Below are positions 35,548-45,648 of a DNA stretch of 64,000 nt, one piece after another. The stretch comes from Topomyia yanbarensis. Taxonomy: Eukaryota > Arthropoda > Insecta > Diptera > Culicidae. How positions within the stretch are numbered: the stretch's first letter is position 1; each line of letters starts with the position of its first letter. Below the pieces are notes generated by a model. The model saw nothing but the letters and a program-made list of their open reading frames with translations, ran no database searches and was not told the origin of the DNA. The position numbers were made by a program, and so were the translations under genes. The stretch is from positions 105,449,845 to 105,513,844 of the forward strand of contig NC_080671.1 of the NCBI RefSeq assembly GCF_030247195.1. The letters are read 5' to 3'.

Positions 35548-38500
35548 AATCTTACTAAATAATTTGAAATGCGATGCATTTGCCCTATGCGAGACATGGC
35601 TCACTTCAGAAATAACCCTACACTTTCACGATTTTAATATTATTCGCTTGGATCGAGAAGACTCTTACGGAGGAGTACTTTTGGGGATCAAAAAGTGCTA
35701 TTCTTTCAATCGGATCGACCTCCCCTCGACACCAGGCATTGAAGTTGTCGCTTGCCAAACCAGAATTAAAGGCAAAGACCTTTACATTGCTTCCACCTAC
35801 ATCCCCCCTAGAGCCTCAGTTAGCCACCGACGGCTTTGCGATATTGCGGAACTCCTCCTCGCACCGAGGCTAGTTTTAGGTGACTTCAACTCCCACGGCA
35901 CGGCATGGGGTTGCCTTCATGACGATAATCGATCTACCCTACTCCATGAGCTTTGCGACAACTTCAATATGACCATTTTGAATACGGGTGAAATGACACG
36001 GATTCCTGCCCCTCCAGCGCGTCCGAGCGCCTTAGACCTGTCCCTCTGCTCGACATCGCTGCGGTTAGATTGCATGTGGAAGGTAGTCTCTGATCCCCAC
36101 GGCAGCGACCATCTGCCAATCGTAATTAATATTGCTAACGGTTCAGGGCCACCGAATACAATCAATGTTTCGTATGACCTCACACGAAATATTGATTGGA
36201 AGAGCTACGCGTCCGCGATATCCGAAAAAGTAGAATCGACACAAGAGCTTTCTCCGGAGGAAGAGTACGGGTTCCTGGCTGGCTTGATTCTCGATACCGC
36301 GATTCAAGCTCAGACTAAACGCGTACCAGACGCGAACTCACGCGGGCGTCCTCCCAATCCATGGTGGGACAAAGAGTGCTCAGACGTGTACGCGGAGAAG
36401 GCCGCTGCGTATAAGACCTTCCGGGACGACGGGCTGCCAGCTAGCTACCGACAGTACGCGATGGCGGAAACGCGCATGAAGAGTTTGATAAAAGCCAAAA
36501 AACGTAGCTACTGGCGCCGGTTCGTCGACGGACTAACGAGAGAAACATCGATGAGCACTCTTTGGAGTACGGCCCGGCGCTTACGAAACCGAAACAGTAC
36601 CAATGAGAGCGTGGAATATTCAAACCGTTGGATATTCGATTTTGCCAAGAAGGTTTGTCCGGATTCCGCCCCGGCACAGAAGATCTACCGCGCCGCGTCC
36701 CCTCACAATAACGCGAACGAAACACCGTTTTCGATGGTGGAGTTCTCACTTGCTCTCTTATCATGTAACAATAAAGCCCCAGGGCCAGACAGAATCAAAT
36801 TTAACTTGTTAAAGAATCTGCCAGACTCTGCCAAGAGACGCTTGTTGAATTTATTTAATAAGTTTCTTGAGGATAATATTGTCCCTCATGACTGGAGGCA
36901 AGTGAAGGTCATCGCCATTCAAAAACCAGGAAAACCAGCCTCCGACCACAACTCGTATCGACCGATTGCGATGCTGTCCTGTATCCGAAAGTTGTTCGAG
37001 AAAATGATCTTGTTTCGTCTCGATGATTGGGTTGAAGCAAATGGCTTACTGTCAGATACACAATTTGGTTTCCGCAAAGGCAAAGGGACGAACGATTGTC
37101 TTGCGTTGCTCTCAACAGAAATTCAAATGGCTTATGCTAGCAAAGAGCAGATGGCATCAGTTCTCCTAGATATAAAGGGGGCTTTTGATTCAGTTTCTAT
37201 CAAAATTCTTTCTGAGAAGCTGCACCAGCATGGTCTTTCACCGACTCTAAACAACTTTTTGCTAAACTTGCTGTCTGAAAAACATATGCATTTTTCGCAT
37301 GGTGATTTATCGACATCACGAATTAGCTACATGGGTCTTCCCCAGGGCTCATGTCTAAGCCCCCTACTCTATAACTTTTACGTGAATGACATTGACGAAT
37401 GTCTTGTCAATTTCTGCACGCTAAGGCAGCTTGCAGATGACGGTTTGGTCTCTATTACAGGTCCCAAAGCTGTCGATCTGCAAGGACCATTGCAAGATAC
37501 CTTGGACAATTTGTCTGCTTGGGCCCTCCAGCTAGGTATCGAGTTCTCCACGGAGAAAACTGAGCTAGTCGTATTTTCAAGGAAGCGTGAACCAGCGCAA
37601 CTACAGCTTCAATTAATGGGTCAAACTATTGCTCAGGTTTCAACTTTCAAATATCTCGGGGTCTGGTTCGACTCTAAAGGAACCTGGGGATGTCACATTA
37701 GGTATCTGAAACAGAAGTGCCAGCAAAGGATCAACTTTCTCCGTACAATAACCGGAACATGGTGGGGTGCCCACCCAGGAGACCTGATCAGGCTGTACCA
37801 AACAACAATATTGTCGGTGATGGAGTACGGGAGTTTCTGTTTCCGCTCCGCTGCGAACATACATTTCATCAAACTAGAGCGAATCCAATATTGTTGTTTG
37901 CGTATTGCTTGCATGCACTCGACACATACGATGAGTTTAGAAGTGCTGGCGGGCGTCCTTCCGCTGAAAAATCGATTTTGGGACCTCTCATATCGATTGC
38001 TCATCCGATGCGATATCTTGAACCCGTTAGTAATTGCAAATTTCGAAAGGCTTGTCGAGCTCAATTCTCAAACCCGATTTATGTCCTTGTACTTCGATTA
38101 CATGGCACAAAATATCAATCCTTCTTCATACTATCCCAACCGTGTCAATCTCTTTCATGCTTCTGGTTCAACTGTATTATTCGACACATCCATGAAAGAC
38201 GAGATTCGTGGAATCCCGGTTCACATACGTCCGCAAGTGATCCCAAGCATCTTTCATAGTAAATTTCGAGAAGTCGACTGCAACAAGATGTTTTACACCG
38301 ACGGGTCAAGCCTCGACGGCTCCACTGGCTTCGGTATATTCAATCAAAACCTCACCGCCTCATTCAAAGTCAATGATCCTGCTTCAGTTTACGTCGCAGA
38401 ACTTGCTGCTATTCAGTATACCCTTGGGATCATTGATACTTTGCCCACCGATCATTACTTTATTGTCTCGGATAGCCTCAGCTCAATCGAGGTTCTCCGT

Positions 38501-39139
38501 TCAATGAAACCTAGAAAGCACATTCCATATTTTCTGGGGAAAATCTGGGAGCACCTGCGTGCTTTGTCTGTAAGATCGTACAAGATTACCTTAGTTTGGG
38601 TTCCCTCGCATTGCTCCATTCCAGGTAATGAAGAAGCGGACTCTTTAGCTAAGGCGGGCGCTTTACAAGGTGACATATATGAAAGACCAATTAGCTTCAG
38701 CGAATTTTTCAGTATCGCTCATCAGAGAATCCTCGAAAGTTGGCAAACTTCATGGAGCAATGGTGAACTGGGAAGGTGGCTACATTCGATAATCCTTAAG
38801 GTATCGACGAAACCTTGGTTCAGAGGGATGGATGTGCGTCGGGATTTCATTCGTGTGATGTCTCGGCTCATGTCCAATCACTACACGCTGGACGCACATC
38901 TCCGGCGTATTGGGCTCGTGGATAGCGGTATCTGCGCTTGTGGCAACGGTTATCACGAAATCGAACATGTTGTCTGGGCATGCGCCGAGTACTGTTCTGC
39001 CAGATCTCAACTATTCGATTCCCTTCGGGCCCAAGGAAGATCACCCAATGTCCCAGTTCGAGATGTACTAGCAAGCCGCGATATTCTCTACATGTCCCTT
39101 ATATACACGTTCCTCAAAACCATCAATATCCAAATTTAA
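35474..39139 (+). CDS. I element ORF2, endonuclease-reverse transcriptase-RNase H
   Basis: The frame opens after a TGA at 35471 and stays open for 1221 codons; there is no in-frame ATG before the endonuclease motif, so the start is uncertain. The APE-type endonuclease shows LQWNCRS (near residue 11), CETWL, LGDFNSHG (around 137) and SDHLPI (around 212). The RT shows YRPIAMLSCIRKLFEKM, FGFRKGKGTND, GLPQGSCLSPLLYNFYVNDI and the catalytic LADD (Asp 655-656). RNase H shows the acidic set at about Asp943 (YTDGSS), Glu976 (AELAA), Asp1000 (SDSLSS) and Asp1056 (NEEADSLAK). A terminal CACGNGYHEIEHVVWAC (from about 1154) is a zinc-binding tail. Presence of RNase H and the GLPQGSCLSPLLYNFYV block fit the I clade. 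All catalytic residues are intact. Confidence 0.95.
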   Translation, partial: CSSLRNGPFLQWNCRSIIPKIDSFKILLNNLKCDAFALCETWLTSEITLHFHDFNIIRLDREDSYGGVLLGIKKCYSFNRIDLPSTPGIEVVACQTRIKGKDLYIASTYIPPRASVSHRRLCDIAELLLAPRLVLGDFNSHGTAWGCLHDDNRSTLLHELCDNFNMTILNTGEMTRIPAPPARPSALDLSLCSTSLRLDCMWKVVSDPHGSDHLPIVINIANGSGPPNTINVSYDLTRNIDWKSYASAISEKVESTQELSPEEEYGFLAGLILDTAIQAQTKRVPDANSRGRPPNPWWDKECSDVYAEKAAAYKTFRDDGLPASYRQYAMAETRMKSLIKAKKRSYWRRFVDGLTRETSMSTLWSTARRLRNRNSTNESVEYSNRWIFDFAKKVCPDSAPAQKIYRAASPHNNANETPFSMVEFSLALLSCNNKAPGPDRIKFNLLKNLPDSAKRRLLNLFNKFLEDNIVPHDWRQVKVIAIQKPGKPASDHNSYRPIAMLSCIRKLFEKMILFRLDDWVEANGLLSDTQFGFRKGKGTNDCLALLSTEIQMAYASKEQMASVLLDIKGAFDSVSIKILSEKLHQHGLSPTLNNFLLNLLSEKHMHFSHGDLSTSRISYMGLPQGSCLSPLLYNFYVNDIDECLVNFCTLRQLADDGLVSITGPKAVDLQGPLQDTLDNLSAWALQLGIEFSTEKTELVVFSRKREPAQLQLQLMGQTIAQVSTFKYLGVWFDSKGTWGCHIRYLKQKCQQRINFLRTITGTWWGAHPGDLIRLYQTTILSVMEYGSFCFRSAANIHFIKLERIQYCCLRIACMHSTHTMSLEVLAGVLPLKNRFWDLSYRLLIRCDILNPLVIANFERLVELNSQTRFMSLYFDYMAQNINPSSYYPNRVNLFHASGSTVLFDTSMKDEIRGIPVHIRPQVIPSIFHSKFREVDCNKMFYTDGSSLDGSTGFGIFNQNLTASFKVNDPASVYVAELAAIQYTLGIIDTLPTDHYFIVSDSLSSIEVLRSMKPRKHIPYFLGKIWEHLRALSVRSYKITLVWVPSHCSIPGNEEADSLAKAGALQGDIYERPISFSEFFSIAHQRILESWQTSWSNGELGRWLHSIILKVSTKPWFRGMDVRRDFIRVMSRLMSNHYTLDAHLRRIGLVDSGICACGNGYHEIEHVVWACAEYCSARSQLFDSLRAQGRSPNVPVRDVLASRDILYMSLIYTFLKTINIQI

Positions 39140-39747
39140 ATGCCCCTATCTTTTCTCTTATTATTCCCAGAAGTGCCCTCTTCCGCCTACCGTACCCCAA
39201 CGATGGTTTGATACGACTCCAAGACGAGACAAAACATCTGTCGAATGAACCAACAACACGAGATCTACAGTACAACATCACACACGCTGCGCGGTGTGTC
39301 CCCGATCCGTATCTGAGCCGTACTACGAAATCGTCTGGAGGAACCCCTGCCGGCTCGAGGAAAACCGCCCGGCGTCCCAATACTTGATACATCCGTTCGA
39401 ATCTGTAATCCGGGTCGTTGATTCCTGATGCCGGAAACTGAAAGTTTATATCCCCCCCCCCCGTTCAGCCTTGTCCACCCTCTCTCCCATGTCTCTGATA
39501 CACAGATGTATGACTTCACCCCTTCTCCCCTTGAATATCTTCCCAAAACTTATGTGCCCCCTATCTTCTAGTGTTAGTTGATCAATCCGTTCGAATCTGT
39601 AATCCTGGCCGTTAATTCCTGATGCCGGAAACTGAAAGTTTATATCTCACCCCCCCCCCCCCTCAGCCTTGTCCGCTTTCCCTCCCATGTCTCTGATACA
39701 CAGATGTATGACTTCACCCCCTTCTCCCCTTGAATATATTCCCAAAA
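39140..39747 (+). repeat. I element 3' UTR with 194-bp tandem duplication and poly-C runs
   Basis: ATCCGTTCGAATCTGTAATC begins at 39391 and again at 39585, giving a 194-bp period. Each unit contains GATGCCGGAAACTGAAAG, a poly-C tract of 12-14 bases (about 39453 and 39650), CACAGATGTATGACTTCACC and TTCCCAAAAC. The second unit is broken by the DNA transposon at 39748. The 3' UTR resumes at 44401-44854. Confidence 0.85.
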
Positions 39748-40049
39748 CAGGCACGTAGCCAGAGGGGGGGCTAGGGGGCTAAAGCCCCCCCCGAAAATTT
39801 TCAAAAATAAATTTAAGAAACAACCTGTTTTTCGGTGACTCTTAAACAAAATGTATCTTGTTTGGTTTCAACAAATTAATGCGAGAATTGTGAGGAAGAT
39901 TGCTATTTCGAACCACCGAAGACAGCGGTCAGGATATCTACTCAGTATGCTGAGTGTGATAAAACAGTTCCCTTCATGTTGTGTGACTCGCCGGAAGAAC
40001 AAAAGAAACTGTTACTTTAATTCTTGCTGTGGGGATCTGTCGAATGATT

Positions 40050-40850
40050 GAGTCGCAGAAGCAAGAAGTAGTGCTCCAGCCAAATACGGAGGCTATTGAC
40101 TTCCGGTCTTTTCGCATAAGGTCGATCTTATGCGAAAAGACCTGAAGTCAATAGCCTCCGTATTTGGCTGGAGCAACATTCATGATGTGAAATATTTGCT
40201 GAAGGTGAATATGGAGGTTATGCTTACGAACATCGCCTTTAACGAGTTTAACCATGTCCGGCGTTCAGTACTGATGCCATTTAACAAATTAGCCCAGCGA
40301 AACCAGTCATTTTGCATAACAACTTGAAACATGTGGTTGATCCTCATATATGGACGATGAGAAAATCATTGCTCGGCTACAAGATCTGATACCACTTACT
40401 TGCACCGTGGCTATTAAAAGATTCCTGTCACATTTGAAAACAAAATGGTATTTATTATAAAGGACACATCTAGGAAGTAATTCCCTATATATTAAATGGT
40501 GTTTTGTGGTGAAAATCTAGGTGAACAGACATATTTCCTCCAACCTGACCCTGCACGTAAAAACTGAATGCGATAGTATTATTTTACACATTATATCTTT
40601 GTATATACATAGTCTCCAAAACCATTCCCTGAAAAACAAACATTTGCCAAATTTTGGCTACTGTTCGGATAATATTGACGGCAAAAACTGCGTCTAGTAT
40701 CTCAAAATCAATGGTCGGCACCATCATTGAGGAAGTCGACACTCGTGACCCGTCAGAAATTTGCGAACATGGACATGGCAGTAACCACTATGATGATAAG
40801 GAAGTGTACGAGATAGAAATGAACAATCACCGCGACACTGTTGGTTAGGA
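40050..40850 (+). pseudogene. Gag-like ORF1 fragment (left arm), degenerate
   Basis: Homologous to 5721-6734: PNTEAIDFRSFRIR precedes a local palindrome; then SNIHDVKYLLKVNMEVML, NEFNHVRRSVLMPFNKLAQ, and near the end AKTASSISKSMVGTIIEEVD ending at 40846. The zinc-knuckle region is not recognisable. Frameshifts and the 102-bp palindrome at 40073-40174 break the frame. The leader upstream (39960-40050) also resembles 5630-5720, so homology extends into the 5' UTR. Confidence 0.65.
40073..40174. repeat. 102-bp palindrome, 48-bp arms
   Basis: Arms 40073-40120 and 40127-40174 are reverse complements with a single mismatch and a 6-base centre. The arm includes CCAAATACGGAGGCTATTGA and GTCTTTTCGCATAAG, i.e. 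gag-like coding sequence (NTEAIDFR...) copied in inverted orientation at the site. Confidence 0.93.
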
Positions 40851-42206
40851 AAAATATTTCCCAGCCTAGTAAATAGTTCTCCACACGCAATCGTTAGTTG
40901 TTCGCACGAGATCTGTAGGACAACCATTTACGTTTTATCACTTTCATTGTTCACATCATGGAAATATATTGAAGACACAAGGCTTCATATAGCTAATGCA
41001 TTGAACCGAATAAAATAAACGAAATATATAATAAAATGCAGAAGTTTTATAGAAAAGTGAGCTCAAAAACTGTCCCAAAATGAGAACTTTATCGCTAGTG
41101 ATGGTGTCTAACAAAACTCAGATATCATGTTATATATTAGCCAGAATAAAGTTAGTTAAAGCATAAGCAAATTGAATTTCTGTAATAGGTTCGTGCACTG
41201 TACACTTAGTAGAAACATCAGGCATCTCACTCAAGCGTGCTAGACAAAAACATTTCCGTTAGTTGATGACAATATAGTCGAGAAGACAGTTTTTGTTTTC
41301 GCGTCATTTTAATGCAATAGTAAAGTATTTCGGTTGACACTCAATTTCATTTTATGCGGAGAATGCGTTCCGTATTTAAACATTATTAGTCCGCAAAGTA
41401 GTGATATTTTAAACAATAGAACAATAAGCAAGAAAAACGCCAAAAAATAAACAAGCCAAAAAGTGGTAAAACAGTGGTTTTTCTGAGGTGTTCATCAACC
41501 CACGAATTGTATACCGTCGTATATTACTAATGTTGTTGACATACAGAAACGTACATAGTAGCGGTAGGACTATCTGTTGTAATTTTATCCTTACTTTTCA
41601 ACGGATGTCAATTGATGCTAAACCACATATTAGTCAATCAATCATAATAAACTTAATGTTGTAAGCAGTAGCATTTCTGTTTCTTTCGATGGTTTCCAAT
41701 TAATGTCCATGTAAGTCTAAAAACGACGTGACGATAAAGTGAACAAACATCAATAGCCTATCACGAAGAGCGACTAAAATGTTGTAACTAGTTGAGTCTA
41801 CAGTCAATAAGTTGGGATTAATGTTTCGATTTCATGTTTTCGTTTTATTTGTGTTCGTTATGAAATAAAATGAGAGAGATGAGTAGAGATCACGAAGAAA
41901 AAGAGAGAGAAAATAATAAATAAATTGAAATCGACCCAAGAGCAGCTGTTCTATATTTTCTGGGCACTCAACTACAGAACAACAGAAATCATCAAAGAAA
42001 GTTGGCCTTACGTTACTCTTCGGCAGAGGTGAAGTAAGTGCGATGTATACCCGTCCATGTGTCGGAATAAAAAGATGCTGAAATTATTGAGCTTGTTCAT
42101 ATTTATAATATCTAGTTCTTTTTTCCAATCTAAAGTTTTATTTGAAACGGCTCAATGCGTTAGCACAACTGAGCCGTGGGTCAATAAGTAAAAATTAAAA
42201 AAAAAT

Positions 42207-43167
42207 CTAAGAATGTCGGTCTGCCAGATCTTGTTGACGCAGTTTGCTGCTGCGTGTTGAGATCTTTTTCCTTGGTGGTGAGGCCGCTTGGGGGTCATTC
42301 AGTCTGCCTTCTCTCGCGTTATCGTTCCCGTCCATGTCGTCATCGGTACTGCTTTCTTGCTGTTCACGATCAGAGGTTCTTATTTGTTTCTTGTTCTTAT
42401 GGGTCGCTGTTGTATATCCGTCTTCATCGGTATTTGCTTCTTTATTGGCGATGCTAGTTGTTGGTTTGGGAGCGGTTGTCGTGGTCGTTGTACCTGCATT
42501 TTTGGGTAATTGGATCGTTGTTTTAGGTTTATCTGAAGGTATCGGTGGCTGCTAGTTAGAGTTGGCTGTAGTAGATGAGTTTTGACTAGTTGCTTCGGCG
42601 CATGTTTTTCCGTAGTACGCTGTATAGTTACAGAATTGGCATGTTGGGGTCTGCCCGGGATATGTGATTAGCGTTGTTTGCTTATAGGTCACGCCATCCT
42701 TCGGTGATTTGCATTCGATAGTCATGTAAGAAGGTATTGGTTTAGTCACTCGCATTCTCACAATACGAACGCCGTTGGGAATGCCGGTGAAAAATTTTTT
42801 CTAGGTATCATTCGTAATAGATTCTACTTCTCCATTTGCGACATGATTCGTTTGATGAAATCTTCCTTCGTGCGCGGGGCCAAATCATGGATACGCACGT
42901 CCACCATGTCGTTTTCCATATGCACGGGGATCTTGATTCTGGTGTTATTAAATTCGACCTCGTGTTGCATGTTGTTCTTTGCAATGAAGTTTTCGCCCTG
43001 TGCTAAGCTTCTAAACGTGATCAAAACAGTTTTTTACGTGATGTAGCTGAATGTAGGTAACTTCAGCGAGATAAAGCTCCATTTTCACTTTAACTAATTG
43101 TTCCACTTCCTGAACTGTTCGTGTTATCCCGTAGCACAGACACTTTTGCTTCATTTGGCAAACTCAT
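42207..43167 (-). pseudogene. Gag-like ORF1 with zinc knuckle (right arm), one nonsense and frameshifts
   Basis: A candidate ATG at 43167 (MSLPNEAKVSVLRDN) is followed by a frameshift into VEQLVKVKMELYLAEVTYIQ and LHHVKN, then ITFRSLAQGENFIAKNNMQH, IPVHMENDMVDVRIHDLAPR, MRMRVTKPIPSYMTIE and the zinc knuckle CQFCNYTAYYGKTC. A TAG at about 42552 interrupts the frame, which otherwise continues as a Pro/Thr/Ser-rich, charged tail (NKEANTDEDGYTTATHKNKK) to the TAG at 42207. The His of the knuckle is replaced by Tyr (TAYYGK against TAHYGQ in the copy near 6460). It runs opposite to the 40050-40850 copy. Function beyond nucleic-acid binding is unknown. Confidence 0.72.
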
Positions 43168-44400
43168 TTCACTCCGCAGCCAGGAGCAACGATACAATTT
43201 GTATGTGCACTGATATAGAACAATAGCTAGCTTGATTCACTGGTGCCTATAGCCTGCTAAAGCGTAGCGATTTTTTTTGCTTCTGCTTTTTGCGACGACA
43301 GAAGATAGACATTCTAGTTCTTTTGGTAATACATTTAACAAATTTCACGTACCGTCAAGTCACCAGTTACCGTGCGTTTAGGTGGATTTGACGTGACTTC
43401 CAACTCTGTTTTTTATCAAAATGAAAACCGCTCTCATAGTCACCGTAAAAATACCTATCTAAATACGTCACAATTTAGAAATAATATAAAACTATTAGCA
43501 ACAAAACGAGAATAAGTAGTTTGTTTGGCACCAGTGCACGTTATATGATCAACTTACCATGTATTTAAAATTTTGATTCAACTTTAGTTGGAATGTTTCA
43601 ATAAAACGATGAAACGAGAGGATTTGGGATCTGGATCTCTCCGATAGATTCAGGGAGCTAGTTCTTTAAATTTCGTGATTTTGAAACAGCACGGTGAACG
43701 AAACATGCATGGCGACTGGCGACTTGAAGGAAAATTAGAAGATATTAGTAATCAGTGTTTTCGTTCGATTTGTAGACAATTTTCTTTAATAAATTAAATT
43801 GTGGGCAGTTTCCTTCAGTTTATTTAATCATTTAAATTTATATTTTGATCCTATTGATCACCAAAAATCCTTCTTAACTGGGGCTCTAATCTACCAGACC
43901 AAGGCTAGTCTTGAAAATAGTTTCATTTAAATAGAACTGGTAATACTCGCAGAACGCAAGACAAAGAAAATAGAAGTTGAACCGTCTCTGGGCATCTACA
44001 AATCGCTCGCTAAATCAGAAGATTTTGTGCGAATTTCGACATTCTCTTCGTTCGAACATTTTATGGATATTTTTCTACTCATTTCGGTTTAGCATCTTCT
44101 ACGCCTTTTAAAGGTGTAGCTTGGAACACCTAGTGTTTTCCAGCACCGTCAAACATTGTCATATAGCGCATAAACACTGTGACCTCTAGAATATACTTTG
44201 TTGTAACGAGAGTAAGTACTATAACCTTTCTTGTGACAATGAACATATTTTTAGGATTGTCTTAGATTTGAAATTCATTTCATTATGAGCTTTTCACAAT
44301 TTAATTTAGTTTCTAGTGACTATATCAAATTGTCAGAATTAAAAGCTTTATGCAATTTTTTTTAAGCCCCTCCCGAAACAAAATCCTGGCTACGGGCCTG

Positions 44401-44854
44401 TCCCAAAACTTAAGTGCTTAGTTTTAGTTGATCAATATTTAATCTCGTTAAGAAATGCCCAACAGTACCACTACTTTAAAATAGCCCTAATTAATTCCCC
44501 TTAATCTTGAACCACTCTTTCTAGTTATTTCTAGTTAATAAGCTTGTAAAATGTTCCGCTTAGTTAATAATTAATTTCTCCTGCAATCTTCCTTCTAAAA
44601 ATCATAAAGTGAATTACTATACAAAGAACACACAAAATGACCCGTCCCCCAAATCTTACGAATATTATATTATACCCTCTTTTATATGTATAAGTTAGCT
44701 GTAAATTTTTTTTTAGTTTCATTATATAAAACAAAATAATATTGAAATGTGTAACCCCCTAGTTTTAAGAAATTCAAAATGTAAAACAATGAAAAAATGG
44801 CACCTTTAAGCTAACGCATACGTGCCTTATCAAATAAACAAATTGAAAAAAAAA
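44401..44854 (+). other. I element 3' UTR, distal part with A tail
   Basis: Begins with the duplicated TCCCAAAA and continues the interrupted 3' UTR (CTTAGTTTTAGTTGATCAAT). It ends with AATAAACAAATTGAAAAA directly before the I element target duplication. AATAAA-like signals lie close to the tail. Confidence 0.85.
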
Positions 44855-44864
44855 ATGTTATGTT

Positions 44865-45539
44865 GAAGAAAACTGGATTTAATTTTTTTTGTAAATATCG
44901 GTTCATATCTCGATATACTGCATAGCATACATGTAGCATTAATATTATCAACAAATTTCTCAACAACTATACTAAAGATGATAATTCTTTCAGTGGCAAT
45001 TCTCCTAAATACTTTTGGGAGAATTGATCGCTAAAATTAGATTATAAGATGCACTGTTTTTGTTGGAAAATTTCTTCGAAGTTGTTCACCCCTTTAAATT
45101 GATGGTTTCGAAATTATGTGATCTTTGCCGTAAGAAAAGTGTTCTAAAACTTATTCCATTTCAATAAATACGTTCTTCGACTTTATTAGCGTATTATAAA
45201 AAAATATCTACGAAAGGTTGAACACTGTTCTATATTGATTTTTCTTTTTGTAGTAAAATTGTTTTTGTTTCTGACCTTTCAATATTTTGCCAAAATTACA
45301 GTAAATATGAGCACTTTCGGAAAATTACCGATTTTCATTGAAATTCCTCCAATTCAATTTTTTGGCTATGCTACTGATTACGGGGAACCGACTATACACA
45401 CGAACAAATTCAGAGCGACATTCATGCAACAGCATAAAAGCGGAATCCATTCCAAGAGAACTTTTCTAATCTCCTCTTGAACAATTGTTTTTTCCTGGTT
45501 ACACAATATTTATACGACTTCAGAAGATGCTACACCTAC
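44865..45539. other. dpr intron 1 between exon 1 and the I element, no gene
   Basis: AT-rich sequence directly downstream (in dpr orientation) of the exon 1 donor. An 81-codon plus-strand frame (45235-45480) has no recognised domain. Part near 44950-45200 resembles dispersed repeat sequence. Confidence 0.45.
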
Positions 45540-45648
45540 CTGAATGGGGTGCTCCCATGGCGATTGTAAAAATTAGTATCACAGCGAGTATTTGCCTCTG
45601 ATTACAACAGCAGCAGCAGCAACAGCACGAGCAGATTCCCTTGCTCAT
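45540..45648 (-). CDS. dpr-family gene, coding exon 1 (signal peptide)
   Basis: On the minus strand, ATG at 45648 opens MSKGICSCCCCCCCNQRQ followed by ILAVILIFTIAMGAPHS and ends G|GTAGGTGTA, a strong donor. The exon ends in phase 1 with a G, exactly what exon 2 needs to complete its Asp codon, giving APHS-DPSSMTANY across the join. The hydrophobic core ILAVILIFTIAMGA and a plausible cleavage after MGA make a signal peptide, as expected for a secreted or membrane-tethered Dpr. Seven consecutive cysteines from a TGC repeat in the n-region are unusual. Linking this exon to exon 2 across 27.5 kb is inferred from phase, strand, signal sequence and donor. Confidence 0.82.

Larger units (their letters stand above)
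39748..44400. mobile_element. 4.65 kb non-autonomous DNA transposon (hAT-like) in the I element 3' UTR
   Basis: The left end CAGGCACGTAGCCAG and the reverse of the right end CAGGCCCGTAGCCAG form the terminal inverted repeat. TCCCAAAA is duplicated at 39740-39747 and 44401-44408 (8 bp). The 8-bp duplication with CAGG termini suggests hAT; the P superfamily is an alternative. No transposase was found. Instead, two gag-like ORF1 fragments lie in opposite orientation in its arms (about 40050-40850 plus, 42207-43167 minus). The middle (40850-42200) and 43200-44400 are AT-rich without recognisable genes. Confidence 0.88.
33900..44854 (+). mobile_element. Full-length I-clade non-LTR retrotransposon, 3' UTR interrupted
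   Basis: The element begins CATTCGTTATCGAGCACTC and ends AATAAACAAATTG plus an A tail. ATGTTATGTT occurs at 33890-33899 and again at 44855-44864, a target-site duplication enclosing the whole. It has a 5' UTR (33900-34203), ORF1 (gag), ORF2 (endonuclease, RT, RNase H) and a 3' UTR cut by a DNA transposon at 39748-44400. Without that insert the element is about 6.3 kb, in line with I elements. Both frames are open, so insertion is recent. It lies antisense to dpr within intron 1. Confidence 0.93.
18025..45539 (-). other. dpr intron 1 (27.5 kb), dominated by transposable elements
   Basis: Bounded by donor G|GTAGGTGTA at 45540/45539 and acceptor at 18026-18025. It holds the minisatellite-ended element, hAT copies 1 and 2, two foldbacks or MITEs, and an I element with open ORFs in antisense orientation to dpr. 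The stretch 18025-19617 next to exon 2 shows no gene and no repeat I recognise. Confidence 0.85.
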
